Shown here piece after piece: positions 1 through 6,579 of a stretch of 11,894 bases of DNA (position 1 is its first letter; every line of letters begins with the position of its first letter). The stretch covers positions 1 to 11,894 of the forward strand of contig JAEDEB010000065.1 of the NCBI GenBank assembly GCA_016293535.1, read 5' to 3'. Below the pieces are notes generated by a model. That model was not told where the DNA came from, did no database searches, and was given only the letters and a program-made list of their open reading frames with translations. Source of the stretch: Bacteroidales bacterium. Its GTDB lineage: Bacteria > Bacteroidota > Bacteroidia > Bacteroidales > UBA932. The position numbers were made by a program, and so were the translations under genes.

Positions 1-2
1 CC

Positions 3-341
3 GAAGCAGAACCGGCCGAAGCTGAAGCAGCAGAACCGGAAACGGAGGAGCAGATGCGTCGCAGGAGGGAGGCGGAGTATTTCGGTGTGCAGGAGGATGA
101 CGGGGATGAGACGGGTGAGGAAGAAGGTGAAGAGAGCGCACAATCCGGCAGGGGAGCAGGCAAGGGCAGGGGACGCAGGAAGTCCGCCTGGAAGAAGTTC
201 GGTATCTCGCTGGTGGTAATCGTTATGGTTGTGGCGATAGTCGTCGGGGTTTTCTTCATTCTTGCGGACTACTTTCCGGATATCCTTGACAGGCTGCTTT
301 ATACGAAGGAAGAGCTGGAGATTTTGAACTATGTCAAGTAG
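3..341 (+). CDS. C-terminal part of an acidic single-pass membrane protein, 5' end outside window
   Basis: The frame is open from the first bases of the window, so the ATG at 54 is probably internal and the gene begins upstream. The visible part has four stages. First comes an Ala/Glu/Pro-rich stretch, then an acidic segment (EEEGEE). A basic Gly/Arg/Lys patch (GKGRGRRK) is followed by one hydrophobic membrane segment (roughly ISLVVIVMVVAIVVGVFFIL). A tail of about 25 residues ends in LNYVK and TAG. By the positive-inside rule the long acidic region is cytoplasmic and the short tail is outside. I do not recognise the family. Some Bacteroidales proteins with an N-terminal HU-like or other domain, an acidic linker and a late membrane segment share this layout, but the N-terminus needed to decide is missing. 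The thioesterase gene starts 5 bp downstream, so the two may be co-transcribed. Confidence 0.75.
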   Translation, partial: EAEPAEAEAAEPETEEQMRRRREAEYFGVQEDDGDETGEEEGEESAQSGRGAGKGRGRRKSAWKKFGISLVVIVMVVAIVVGVFFILADYFPDILDRLLYTKEELEILNYVK

Positions 342-346
342 TATTT

Positions 347-1096
347 ATGGAGACGAAAAGAGTTAACCGTATTCATGTGCTGTGTTCGGAAACCGATGAA
401 GCTTGTCTTCTCAAGCCTGCATCTTTCCTGAACTATGCACAGGAGATAGCGAGCGACAGTGCAGACGCGCTCGGTTTTGGACAGAATTTCCTCGGACCTC
501 TGGGTCAGGCATGGATCCTTTCGAGGATGAAGGTCGATTTCCTGGACTATCCTTCATGGCGTGACGACCTGGATCTATGGACCTGGCATCGTGGCGAAGA
601 TGGACTGTTCTTTATCAGGGATTATAAACTCGTCGACGGCCAGGGCAATACGAAAATCAGGGCCACTTCTTCATGGGTGATTCTGGACTTGAAAGAGAGG
701 AAGATAGTCAGGTCGGAGGCGCCCTGCGATCCGGCAACCATTTGTCAGGAAACGGTATATGATGATGCGGCGGACCACAAGGATACTGTGTGTCAGAAAG
801 TAAGGGCACCGCGGGGAGTCGAGTTCGAACATGTATATGACCATGTGGTCAGGTATTCGGACATAGATAAGAACGGGCATACGAACAATGTGCAGTATAC
901 CGTGTGGGCGATGGACTGCTTCGATGTCAGGTTCTTGGTGGAGAACAGGTTGAAATCCTTGGAAATCAATTTCAACCGTGAGGCTATGCCGGGCGAGACC
1001 GTGGAACTGCACCGTTACAGGGAGAATGAGGCTACCTGGTATGTGGAGGGACTCGTGGACGGCGCGCAATCCTTCATCGTCCGTTTCAGCTTCTGA
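347..1096 (+). CDS. Acyl-ACP thioesterase (FatA/FatB-like, double hot-dog)
   Basis: This enzyme hydrolyses the thioester of acyl-acyl carrier protein in the cytoplasm, releasing free fatty acid from the fatty acid synthesis cycle. The 249-residue length fits the bacterial members of the acyl-ACP thioesterase family (PF01643), which have two hot-dog domains. The first covers roughly residues 5-130 and carries the long helix LNYAQEIASDSADALG. The second, about 155-249, holds the active-site segment SDIDKNGHTNNVQY at residues 171-184. Its D, N and H pattern matches the DxNxHxNNxxY signature of plant FatA/FatB. The ATG at 347 has no strong ribosome-binding site, which is normal in Bacteroidota, and it lies 5 bp after the preceding stop. 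The Nudix gene follows after 13 bp. Acyl chain preference cannot be read from the sequence. Family assignment is secure. Confidence 0.9.
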   Translation: METKRVNRIHVLCSETDEACLLKPASFLNYAQEIASDSADALGFGQNFLGPLGQAWILSRMKVDFLDYPSWRDDLDLWTWHRGEDGLFFIRDYKLVDGQGNTKIRATSSWVILDLKERKIVRSEAPCDPATICQETVYDDAADHKDTVCQKVRAPRGVEFEHVYDHVVRYSDIDKNGHTNNVQYTVWAMDCFDVRFLVENRLKSLEINFNREAMPGETVELHRYRENEATWYVEGLVDGAQSFIVRFSF

Positions 1097-1109
1097 CCGC
1101 AGGCGAATT

Positions 1110-1712
1110 ATGATTGAACTTGTATATCCGGTTGAGGGCACGGCTCCCGAGATACCGTCACCCAAGGCGGCGGACGTGGAGAACCCGCGCGCTGAAGACG
1201 CGAGGGAGGAATGGTTTCCCGTGGTGGAGCCTACGGGAGAGGTAGTCGGCATCTCCCGCAGGAGTTATTGCCACGGAGGCTCCATGGTCCTGCATCCTGT
1301 GGTTCATCTGCATATCCTTGATCGTCAGGGGCGTCTGTATCTTCAGCGGCGAGCCCTTGACAAGGACCTTCTTCCGGGATGCTGGGATACGGCGGTCGGC
1401 GGTCACGTCGCCTATGGCGAACACATAATGGAGGCCCTCTACCGCGAGTCAGGCGAGGAACTCGGTTTCACGGAATACAATCCTGTCCATATATGCACCT
1501 ACATATTCGAGTCCGCGCGTGAACGCGAACTCGTCAGCGTCTTCGCGGCTGTAGGAAGCAGTTTCGTGCTCAGACCGGATCCTTCCGAACTGATGGACGG
1601 ACGTTTCTGGACCAGGGAAGAGATCGTGGCAAATATGGGAAACGGAACCTTCACTCCGAATTTCGAAAGCGAATACAGGGCTGTTTCCAAACAGCTTTAT
1701 GCACTTCTTTAA
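1110..1712 (+). CDS. Nudix hydrolase, IPP-isomerase/YfcD-like subgroup
   Basis: This is a Nudix-fold protein of 200 residues. The Nudix box lies at residues 98-120: G98, E104, then R112-E113, E116-E117 and G119, matching Gx5Ex7REUxEExGU except that the hydrophobic U position is Ser114. The preceding segment, with QRRALDKDLLPGCWD and TAVGGH, resembles isopentenyl-diphosphate isomerase and the YfcD type of Nudix protein, which have KxxxPGxWD before the box. A true isomerase is less likely, because these short proteins usually hydrolyse nucleoside or other diphosphates. The substrate cannot be told from sequence. I chose the ATG at 1110 (MIELVYPVEG) because an earlier in-frame ATG at 978 would place 44 unrelated residues inside the thioesterase gene. 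The gene sits between the thioesterase and the glycosyltransferase on the same strand. Confidence 0.88.
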   Translation: MIELVYPVEGTAPEIPSPKAADVENPRAEDAREEWFPVVEPTGEVVGISRRSYCHGGSMVLHPVVHLHILDRQGRLYLQRRALDKDLLPGCWDTAVGGHVAYGEHIMEALYRESGEELGFTEYNPVHICTYIFESARERELVSVFAAVGSSFVLRPDPSELMDGRFWTREEIVANMGNGTFTPNFESEYRAVSKQLYALL

Positions 1713-1729
1713 TATCTGCTAACAGATAT
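1712..1729. repeat. Perfect 7-bp inverted repeat across the glycosyltransferase start codon
   Basis: ATATCTG (1712-1718) and CAGATAT (1723-1729) are exact reverse complements with a CTAA loop. The repeat begins on the last base of the Nudix stop codon and ends on the T of the glycosyltransferase ATG at 1728. A second, smaller pair, GGAA/TTCC (1730-1740), follows directly. In mRNA the hairpin would cover the start codon and the ribosome landing zone. No T-run follows, so it is not a Rho-independent terminator. Regulatory function is inferred. A 7-bp stem could arise by chance. Confidence 0.45.
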
Positions 1730-3083
1730 GGAACGCTTCCTGACCATACCTTCCGAAGGTCTCAGAACAGTGTCGACTGCCTTTCTCAGGCAAGTGGCGG
1801 ACGACGCTCTGGCTGAGGCCGGATGTGAATATGCGCTTCTGGTGGACTCAAGGGTCGAAGTGGTGTTCGGCAGCACCGCCATTGATCGTCTTCTCCAGCT
1901 TGCCGATGACAGCGGTGCGGATATTGTCTATTCCGACTCGGCCGGCCATCCGCTCATCGACTGTACTGCGGGTGCACTGCGCGATGATTTCGATTTCGGG
2001 AGCGCCATGCTCCTTCGAGTGTCCCACCTCCGGTCGGCGCTTGCCGTGATGCCTGAACGCCGATGGGCTGCCCTTTATGAACTCAGGCTCATGACCGACA
2101 GGATACTCCACGTCCGCGAACCCCTCTACAGGGCGACGGAATATGACAGGAGAAAATCAGGAGAGAAACAATTTGACTATGTGGATCCCCGCAACAGGGA
2201 GGTCCAGATCGAGATGGAGGAGGTATGCACCAGTGCTCTCAAACGGATGGGTGCATATCTAGAGCCCGTCTTTTCGGAGCCTCCGGCCGGGGATTGGAAC
2301 GGATGCACGGCGCAGGAACTCGGATTTCCCGTGGTCGCGTCGGTCGTGATTCCTGTCCGCGACAGGGTGCGCACCATAGGCGACGCGATACGCAGTGCGC
2401 TGGACCAGCAGACAGACTTCGCATACAATGTCATTGTCGTGGACAACAATTCATCGGACGGCACGTCGGAACTTATAGAATCGCTCATACCGTCCTCGGG
2501 CGGGCGTCTGGTCCATGTCGTCCCGTCGGAAGAGGGGCTCGGCATAGGCGGGTGCTGGAATCTTGCGATCGACCATCCGTGCTGCGGCCTGTATGCGGTC
2601 CAGCTCGACAGCGACGACGTATATAGCGGCCCCGATACCCTCGCCCGGATAGTTGCGGCCTTCCGGGAACAGAAATGCGCAATGGTCATAGGTTCATACC
2701 TTATGACGGATTTCAATCTCGCGCCAATCCCTCCGGGGATAATCGACCACAGGGAATGGACTGACGCGAACGGGCGCAACAATGCTCTGCGCATCAATGG
2801 GTTGGGAGCTCCGCGAGCCTTCCTGGTACCGGTGGTTCGCGAGTTGCATTTCCCTGATACGAGTTACGGCGAGGACTACGCCATGGGCCTTAGGATTTCC
2901 CGCAAATGGCGGATTGGACGTATATGGGACGTACTCTATTACTGCCGCAGGTGGGAGGGGAATTCAGATGCGGCCCTTCCGATAGAGAGAGTCAATGTCA
3001 ACAACGCATACAAGGACAGTCTCCGTTGCGCCGAACTTTATGCCAGAATCAGGAAGAACGGATGGAAAGGACAGACACGATAG
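1728..3083 (+). CDS. Two-part family 2 glycosyltransferase
   Basis: A cytoplasmic glycosyltransferase of 451 residues. Residues 203-410 form a standard GT-A family 2 domain. It opens with ASVVIPVRDR, continues with IVVDNNSSDGT (about 236-246), has the metal-binding DSDD at 294-297, and the presumed catalytic GED at 381-383. Residues 1-140 look like a degenerate half of another GT-A domain (YALLVDSR, ADIVYSDS, then a region shaped like the acceptor half) without the nucleotide-binding start. No membrane segment or signal peptide is seen, so the acceptor is probably soluble or reached from the cytoplasmic face. The start at 1728 lies 15 bp after the Nudix stop, in the same reading frame, under a small inverted repeat. 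The 3' end overlaps the DUF4922-SpoIID gene by 22 bp, which argues for a shared task. Donor and acceptor sugars are unknown. Confidence 0.85.
   Translation: MERFLTIPSEGLRTVSTAFLRQVADDALAEAGCEYALLVDSRVEVVFGSTAIDRLLQLADDSGADIVYSDSAGHPLIDCTAGALRDDFDFGSAMLLRVSHLRSALAVMPERRWAALYELRLMTDRILHVREPLYRATEYDRRKSGEKQFDYVDPRNREVQIEMEEVCTSALKRMGAYLEPVFSEPPAGDWNGCTAQELGFPVVASVVIPVRDRVRTIGDAIRSALDQQTDFAYNVIVVDNNSSDGTSELIESLIPSSGGRLVHVVPSEEGLGIGGCWNLAIDHPCCGLYAVQLDSDDVYSGPDTLARIVAAFREQKCAMVIGSYLMTDFNLAPIPPGIIDHREWTDANGRNNALRINGLGAPRAFLVPVVRELHFPDTSYGEDYAMGLRISRKWRIGRIWDVLYYCRRWEGNSDAALPIERVNVNNAYKDSLRCAELYARIRKNGWKGQTR
3051..3056 (+). promoter_or_regulatory. Shine-Dalgarno sequence fixing the DUF4922-SpoIID start
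   Basis: AGGAAG lies 5 bases upstream of the ATG at 3062, inside the end of the glycosyltransferase gene. It supports 3062 over the longer in-frame ATG at 2906, whose extra 52 residues only read through glycosyltransferase codons in another frame. A clear Shine-Dalgarno sequence is uncommon in Bacteroidota, where initiation often relies on other features, so this is supporting evidence only. Confidence 0.5.
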
Positions 3084-5281
3084 AGAAATTCATACGCGAC
3101 CAGCTTTCAAGATGGCCGCTGGCATGCGGAAATTTCCGTGCGCTCAAGTCGGTGCAGATCAGGACTTTCGAGATTGGAGGCCTGAATGTGAAATTGCAGT
3201 ACAATCCGGCGCGCATAGTCTCGTCGGCTGCGGACACGGCCCCGGAGGCCATCAGGGAGCGTCAATGCTTCCTTTGCCCGGAGAACCGTCCCGAGGTACA
3301 GATATCCTTGCGTTTTGACGGCCGCAAGGGAAAGAAATACGATATACTGGTCAATCCATATCCCATTTTCCCCAGCCATCTCGTAGTGGCGATGAATGTC
3401 CACGTTCCCCAGAAGATAGGGGGCAGGTACGTGGATATTCTGGACTTGTCCAAGGCCTTTCAGAACTATACCTTTTTCTATAACGGGCCCAAGTGCGGGG
3501 CCTCGGCTCCGGATCATCACCATTTTCAGGCTGCGGTTAGCGGGATGATGCCGCTCGAGGCTGATGTGGATGCAATGCTGGAGAAGGTTCTTGCCGCGAA
3601 GGACGAAGCTCAGGAACTGCGTGCGGAAGCGGCAGGTCTCGGAGGGGTGCTGGACTATATGTCTTCCATACAGGATGCCCATCTTTTCCATTACAGGAAG
3701 TTCCTCAGGGGCATTTTCGTCCTCAAGGCACGCACTCCGAAGTCTGCGGCGAAACTTTTCTACCGTCTTCTCGACTGCGCGAAGGTACCCCAGGGGGATG
3801 TGGAACCCCGTTTCAATATGATCAGCTGGTATCGTTCCGGGGAATTCAGGACCATCGTCATTTTCCGTACCCAACACCGTTCCCACCACTACTTCAGTGA
3901 AGGAGAGGACCATCTGACGATGAGTCCCGGATGCGCCGATATGGGCGGTATGCTGATAGCCCCGAAAAAGGAGGAGTTCGACAGACTTGACGGGAACTTG
4001 CTGGAGGAGATGCTTTCAGAGGTGACCCTCGACAGGGAACAGGAGGAGGACATTGTCTGGAAACTGACAAGGAAGCAGAAGAAAGTCTCAGTGGGCATAA
4101 TGTCTGCCCCCGCAATAGAGTTCAGCATACTTGCTGACAGCGCAGGACGCCAGAAGGCCTTATATCGCGACGGCCGCATAGATTACAACGGCGCGTTGTA
4201 TGATGAACTCGTCTTTGACTCGAGAACCCCGTCGACGATGTTCGCCGAGGCATCGTTCCAGCTTTACGGCGTTCCCATCGGAAAGGGCTTCCACTGGGAG
4301 AGGAAGGAGGACCAGAAGTTCGCGGGCAGCCTCAGGATAGTGGTGGACCAGCAGAATCTCGTGGCAATCAACGATATAGGCATTGAGGATTATCTTCTCA
4401 GCGTGATATCGTCGGAGATGAGGTCAACTTCGTCCCTCGAATTCCTCAAGGCCCACGCAGTGATATCCCGATCGTGGGTGATGGCCCGGACTGAGTCCCG
4501 CCGCAGTGGTAGTGAAGGTCAAAGGGGCGGACCGGAGGAAAGGTGGTATGACCACGAGGACCACAGTCTATTCGATGTTTGTGCAGACGACCATTGCCAG
4601 CGTTATCAGGGACTCACCCGCGCGGGCGGAGATGCCGTGCGCAAGGCTGTTGACGACACATGGGGACAGGTTCTCAGCTATGACGGGTCCATATGTGACG
4701 CCCGTTTCTCAAAGTGCTGCGGCGGAGTGACTGAGAAATTCTCATCCTGCTGGGAGAACAGGGACTATCCTTACCTGCCGGCCCTTCCCGACAGCCCGGG
4801 ACATGACCCCGAGGCCCGTCCGTTCTGCGACACTGACGACCGGGCGACACTCTCACAGGTGCTCAACAGTTATGATCTCGAGACTCCGGATTTCTTCCGC
4901 TGGACGGAGAGACGTTCCAGGGAGGAACTCGCTGAATGTATAGAGAAACGTTCCGGCAGGAAGATAGGAAGGCTCATAGCCCTCCGCCCTTTGCTCCGGG
5001 GAGAGTCCGGACGCATAGTAAAACTCTGCATCGAGGGCAGCGAGGCTTCCTTCAATGTAGGCAAGGAGTTGGAAATCAGAAGAATGCTCTCATCTACGCA
5101 TCTCAAGTCCTCGGCCTTCGAACTGGAGGACAAGGGCGAAGAAATAGTTTTCCACGGACGCGGATGGGGCCACGGCGTAGGGCTCTGCCAGATAGGGGCT
5201 GCGGTGATGGCCTCCCGTGGATATGACTATAGGGCCATACTGCTGCATTATTATCCGGGAACGGAAATCGCTGTGAAATGA
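3062..5281 (+). CDS. DUF4922 (GalT/HIT-like) - SpoIID fusion protein
   Basis: This 739-residue protein joins two enzyme-like halves. Residues 1 to about 335 match DUF4922. CFLCPENRP at 69-77 resembles the zinc CxxC of galactose-1-phosphate uridylyltransferase, VNPYPIFPSHL at 97-107 resembles the GalT/HIT core, and HHHFQ at 152-156 fits the HxHxQ nucleophile motif, making His154 the likely nucleotidylated residue. Residues from about 355 to 739 are a SpoIID/LytB domain. They contain IEDYLLSVISSEM with the presumed catalytic Glu452, a Cys/His cluster (H501, C507, H511, C512) like the zinc site of SpoIID proteins, and HGRGWGHGVGLCQ at 698-710. SpoIID enzymes are lytic transglycosylases acting on peptide-stripped glycan. 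No signal peptide or membrane segment is present, and the 16 cysteines fit a reducing cytoplasm. The gene overlaps the glycosyltransferase by 22 bp and the permease by 4 bp. Domain calls are strong. The joint function is unknown. Confidence 0.88.
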   Translation: MERTDTIEKFIRDQLSRWPLACGNFRALKSVQIRTFEIGGLNVKLQYNPARIVSSAADTAPEAIRERQCFLCPENRPEVQISLRFDGRKGKKYDILVNPYPIFPSHLVVAMNVHVPQKIGGRYVDILDLSKAFQNYTFFYNGPKCGASAPDHHHFQAAVSGMMPLEADVDAMLEKVLAAKDEAQELRAEAAGLGGVLDYMSSIQDAHLFHYRKFLRGIFVLKARTPKSAAKLFYRLLDCAKVPQGDVEPRFNMISWYRSGEFRTIVIFRTQHRSHHYFSEGEDHLTMSPGCADMGGMLIAPKKEEFDRLDGNLLEEMLSEVTLDREQEEDIVWKLTRKQKKVSVGIMSAPAIEFSILADSAGRQKALYRDGRIDYNGALYDELVFDSRTPSTMFAEASFQLYGVPIGKGFHWERKEDQKFAGSLRIVVDQQNLVAINDIGIEDYLLSVISSEMRSTSSLEFLKAHAVISRSWVMARTESRRSGSEGQRGGPEERWYDHEDHSLFDVCADDHCQRYQGLTRAGGDAVRKAVDDTWGQVLSYDGSICDARFSKCCGGVTEKFSSCWENRDYPYLPALPDSPGHDPEARPFCDTDDRATLSQVLNSYDLETPDFFRWTERRSREELAECIEKRSGRKIGRLIALRPLLRGESGRIVKLCIEGSEASFNVGKELEIRRMLSSTHLKSSAFELEDKGEEIVFHGRGWGHGVGLCQIGAAVMASRGYDYRAILLHYYPGTEIAVK

Positions 5282-6579
5282 AAGTAATGGAAAGGACACG
5301 GAATCCCTGGGCATGGGTCCCGACTACATACATTTTCGAGGGCCTTCCCAATGCCATCGTGAATACGGTCTCGCTTATCGTGTTCAAAAATATGGGTATG
5401 CCGAATGACAGGCTTACCCTTTACACCTCTCTGCTGTCCTTTCCGTGGATATTGAAGATAGTCCTCAGTCCTTTCGTCGATACCACCGCGAGCAAGAGGA
5501 CCTGGACTCTGGCGATGCAGTTTCTGATGGTGATATGCACCTTCGTACTGGGACTGACCCTGCCGCGATGCACCCTTGGGGTCATACTTCTGCTCTTCCT
5601 TGTCACCGCCTTCGCCTCCTCCATTCACGACATCGCCGCCGACGGCTTCTATATGCTCGGTATGGACCCGCACCGCCAATCCCTCTTCGTGGGCGTGAGA
5701 AATACCTTCTTCCGCCTTGCCCTGCTCTGCGGTCAGGGACTTCTCGCCGTGGTGGCAGGCCTGATGCAGAAGAACGGTACGGATGCAGTGGAATCGTGGT
5801 CATTCACCCTTGCGGGCTGCTCTGCGGTGATGGCGCTGATTGCGCTCTGGGACATGTTCGCGATGCCGAGGCCTGTCTCCGACGATCTGTCTGCAGCTTC
5901 CGGGTCTGTTGAATGCTCCTCGGGGTCACAGGGCTTTGCCCTCGCCGAACTGTTCAGAAGTTTCGTGGCAAGGAAAGGATTCGTGGCTGCCCTTCTCTTT
6001 CTGTTGCTTTACCGCCTTCCGGAGGCATTCTCCCTCAAGATTCTCATCCCTTTCCTGAAGGATGCGCGCGAACTGGGCGGGCTGGGACTGGATGACGTGC
6101 AGGTCGGTATCGCCAACGGTACGATTGGAGTGGTGGCCCTGCTGCTGGGAGGCATACTCGGGGGACTTGCCGGGGCCAGATGGGGATTGCGTAAATGCCT
6201 GGTGCCCATGGCGCTCTGCCTTGCCCTTCCATGTTCAGTTTACCTGTATCTGAGCCTTGCCCTTCCTGAATCCGTGTGGCCTGCTTATCTTTGTATCGCA
6301 GTGGACCAGTTCGGTTACGGTTTCGGTTTCACTGCCTACACCCTCTATATGCTCCATTATTGCAGAGGTCGTTTCCAGACCTCCCACTACGCCTTCTGCA
6401 CTGTCCTGATGACCTTCAGCATGATGCTCCCGGGACTGGTGGCCGGTAAGATTCAGATGATGACGGGCTATCCGGCATTCTTCGTGATTGTGATGGCATG
6501 CTGCCTTGTCACCATTGCGGTAACCCTTCTTGTGAGGAAGGATGTAGAACCTGATTACGGAAAGAAAATTAACGAATGA
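5278..6579 (+). CDS. AmpG-like MFS permease, probable muropeptide importer
   Basis: An integral inner-membrane transporter of 433 residues with about 12 hydrophobic segments, as expected for the major facilitator superfamily. The closest recognisable type is the AmpG branch. PWILK at 56-60 is followed by P65 and D68 and then a basic KR turn, and FASSIHDIAADGFYM at 112-126 matches the SxQDIAxD-like signature of AmpG and its relatives. AmpG proteins bring GlcNAc-anhydroMurNAc (muro)peptides into the cytoplasm with proton symport. The ATG at 5278 overlaps the previous stop as ATGA, implying translational coupling, and the gene ends in another ATGA with the NamZ-like gene. A second ATG at 5287 is a possible start. 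A cytoplasmic loop of low complexity (about residues 200-222) separates the two six-helix halves. Substrate is inferred from family and neighbours and could be another wall-derived sugar. Confidence 0.85.
   Translation: MKVMERTRNPWAWVPTTYIFEGLPNAIVNTVSLIVFKNMGMPNDRLTLYTSLLSFPWILKIVLSPFVDTTASKRTWTLAMQFLMVICTFVLGLTLPRCTLGVILLLFLVTAFASSIHDIAADGFYMLGMDPHRQSLFVGVRNTFFRLALLCGQGLLAVVAGLMQKNGTDAVESWSFTLAGCSAVMALIALWDMFAMPRPVSDDLSAASGSVECSSGSQGFALAELFRSFVARKGFVAALLFLLLYRLPEAFSLKILIPFLKDARELGGLGLDDVQVGIANGTIGVVALLLGGILGGLAGARWGLRKCLVPMALCLALPCSVYLYLSLALPESVWPAYLCIAVDQFGYGFGFTAYTLYMLHYCRGRFQTSHYAFCTVLMTFSMMLPGLVAGKIQMMTGYPAFFVIVMACCLVTIAVTLLVRKDVEPDYGKKINE

Noticed and set aside
978..1109. Upstream ATG extending the Nudix gene by 44 residues
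   Set aside because: The extension overlaps the thioesterase C-terminus and does not resemble Nudix sequence. ATG 1110 gives the usual 200-residue protein.
671..1252. 193-codon open frame on the - strand spanning two genes
   Set aside because: It is antisense to the thioesterase active-site region and the Nudix start, with no coding features.
2177..2797. 206-codon open frame on the - strand
   Set aside because: It is antisense to the catalytic glycosyltransferase domain, and its translation is Ser/Arg-rich without any motif.
2906..3061. Upstream ATG extending the DUF4922-SpoIID gene by 52 residues
   Set aside because: The extra residues are a frame-shifted reading of glycosyltransferase codons. 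ATG 3062 has a Shine-Dalgarno sequence.
3107..3913. 268-codon open frame on the - strand
   Set aside because: It lies wholly antisense to conserved DUF4922 motifs and its translation has no recognisable domain. Long antisense frames are expected in GC-rich genes.
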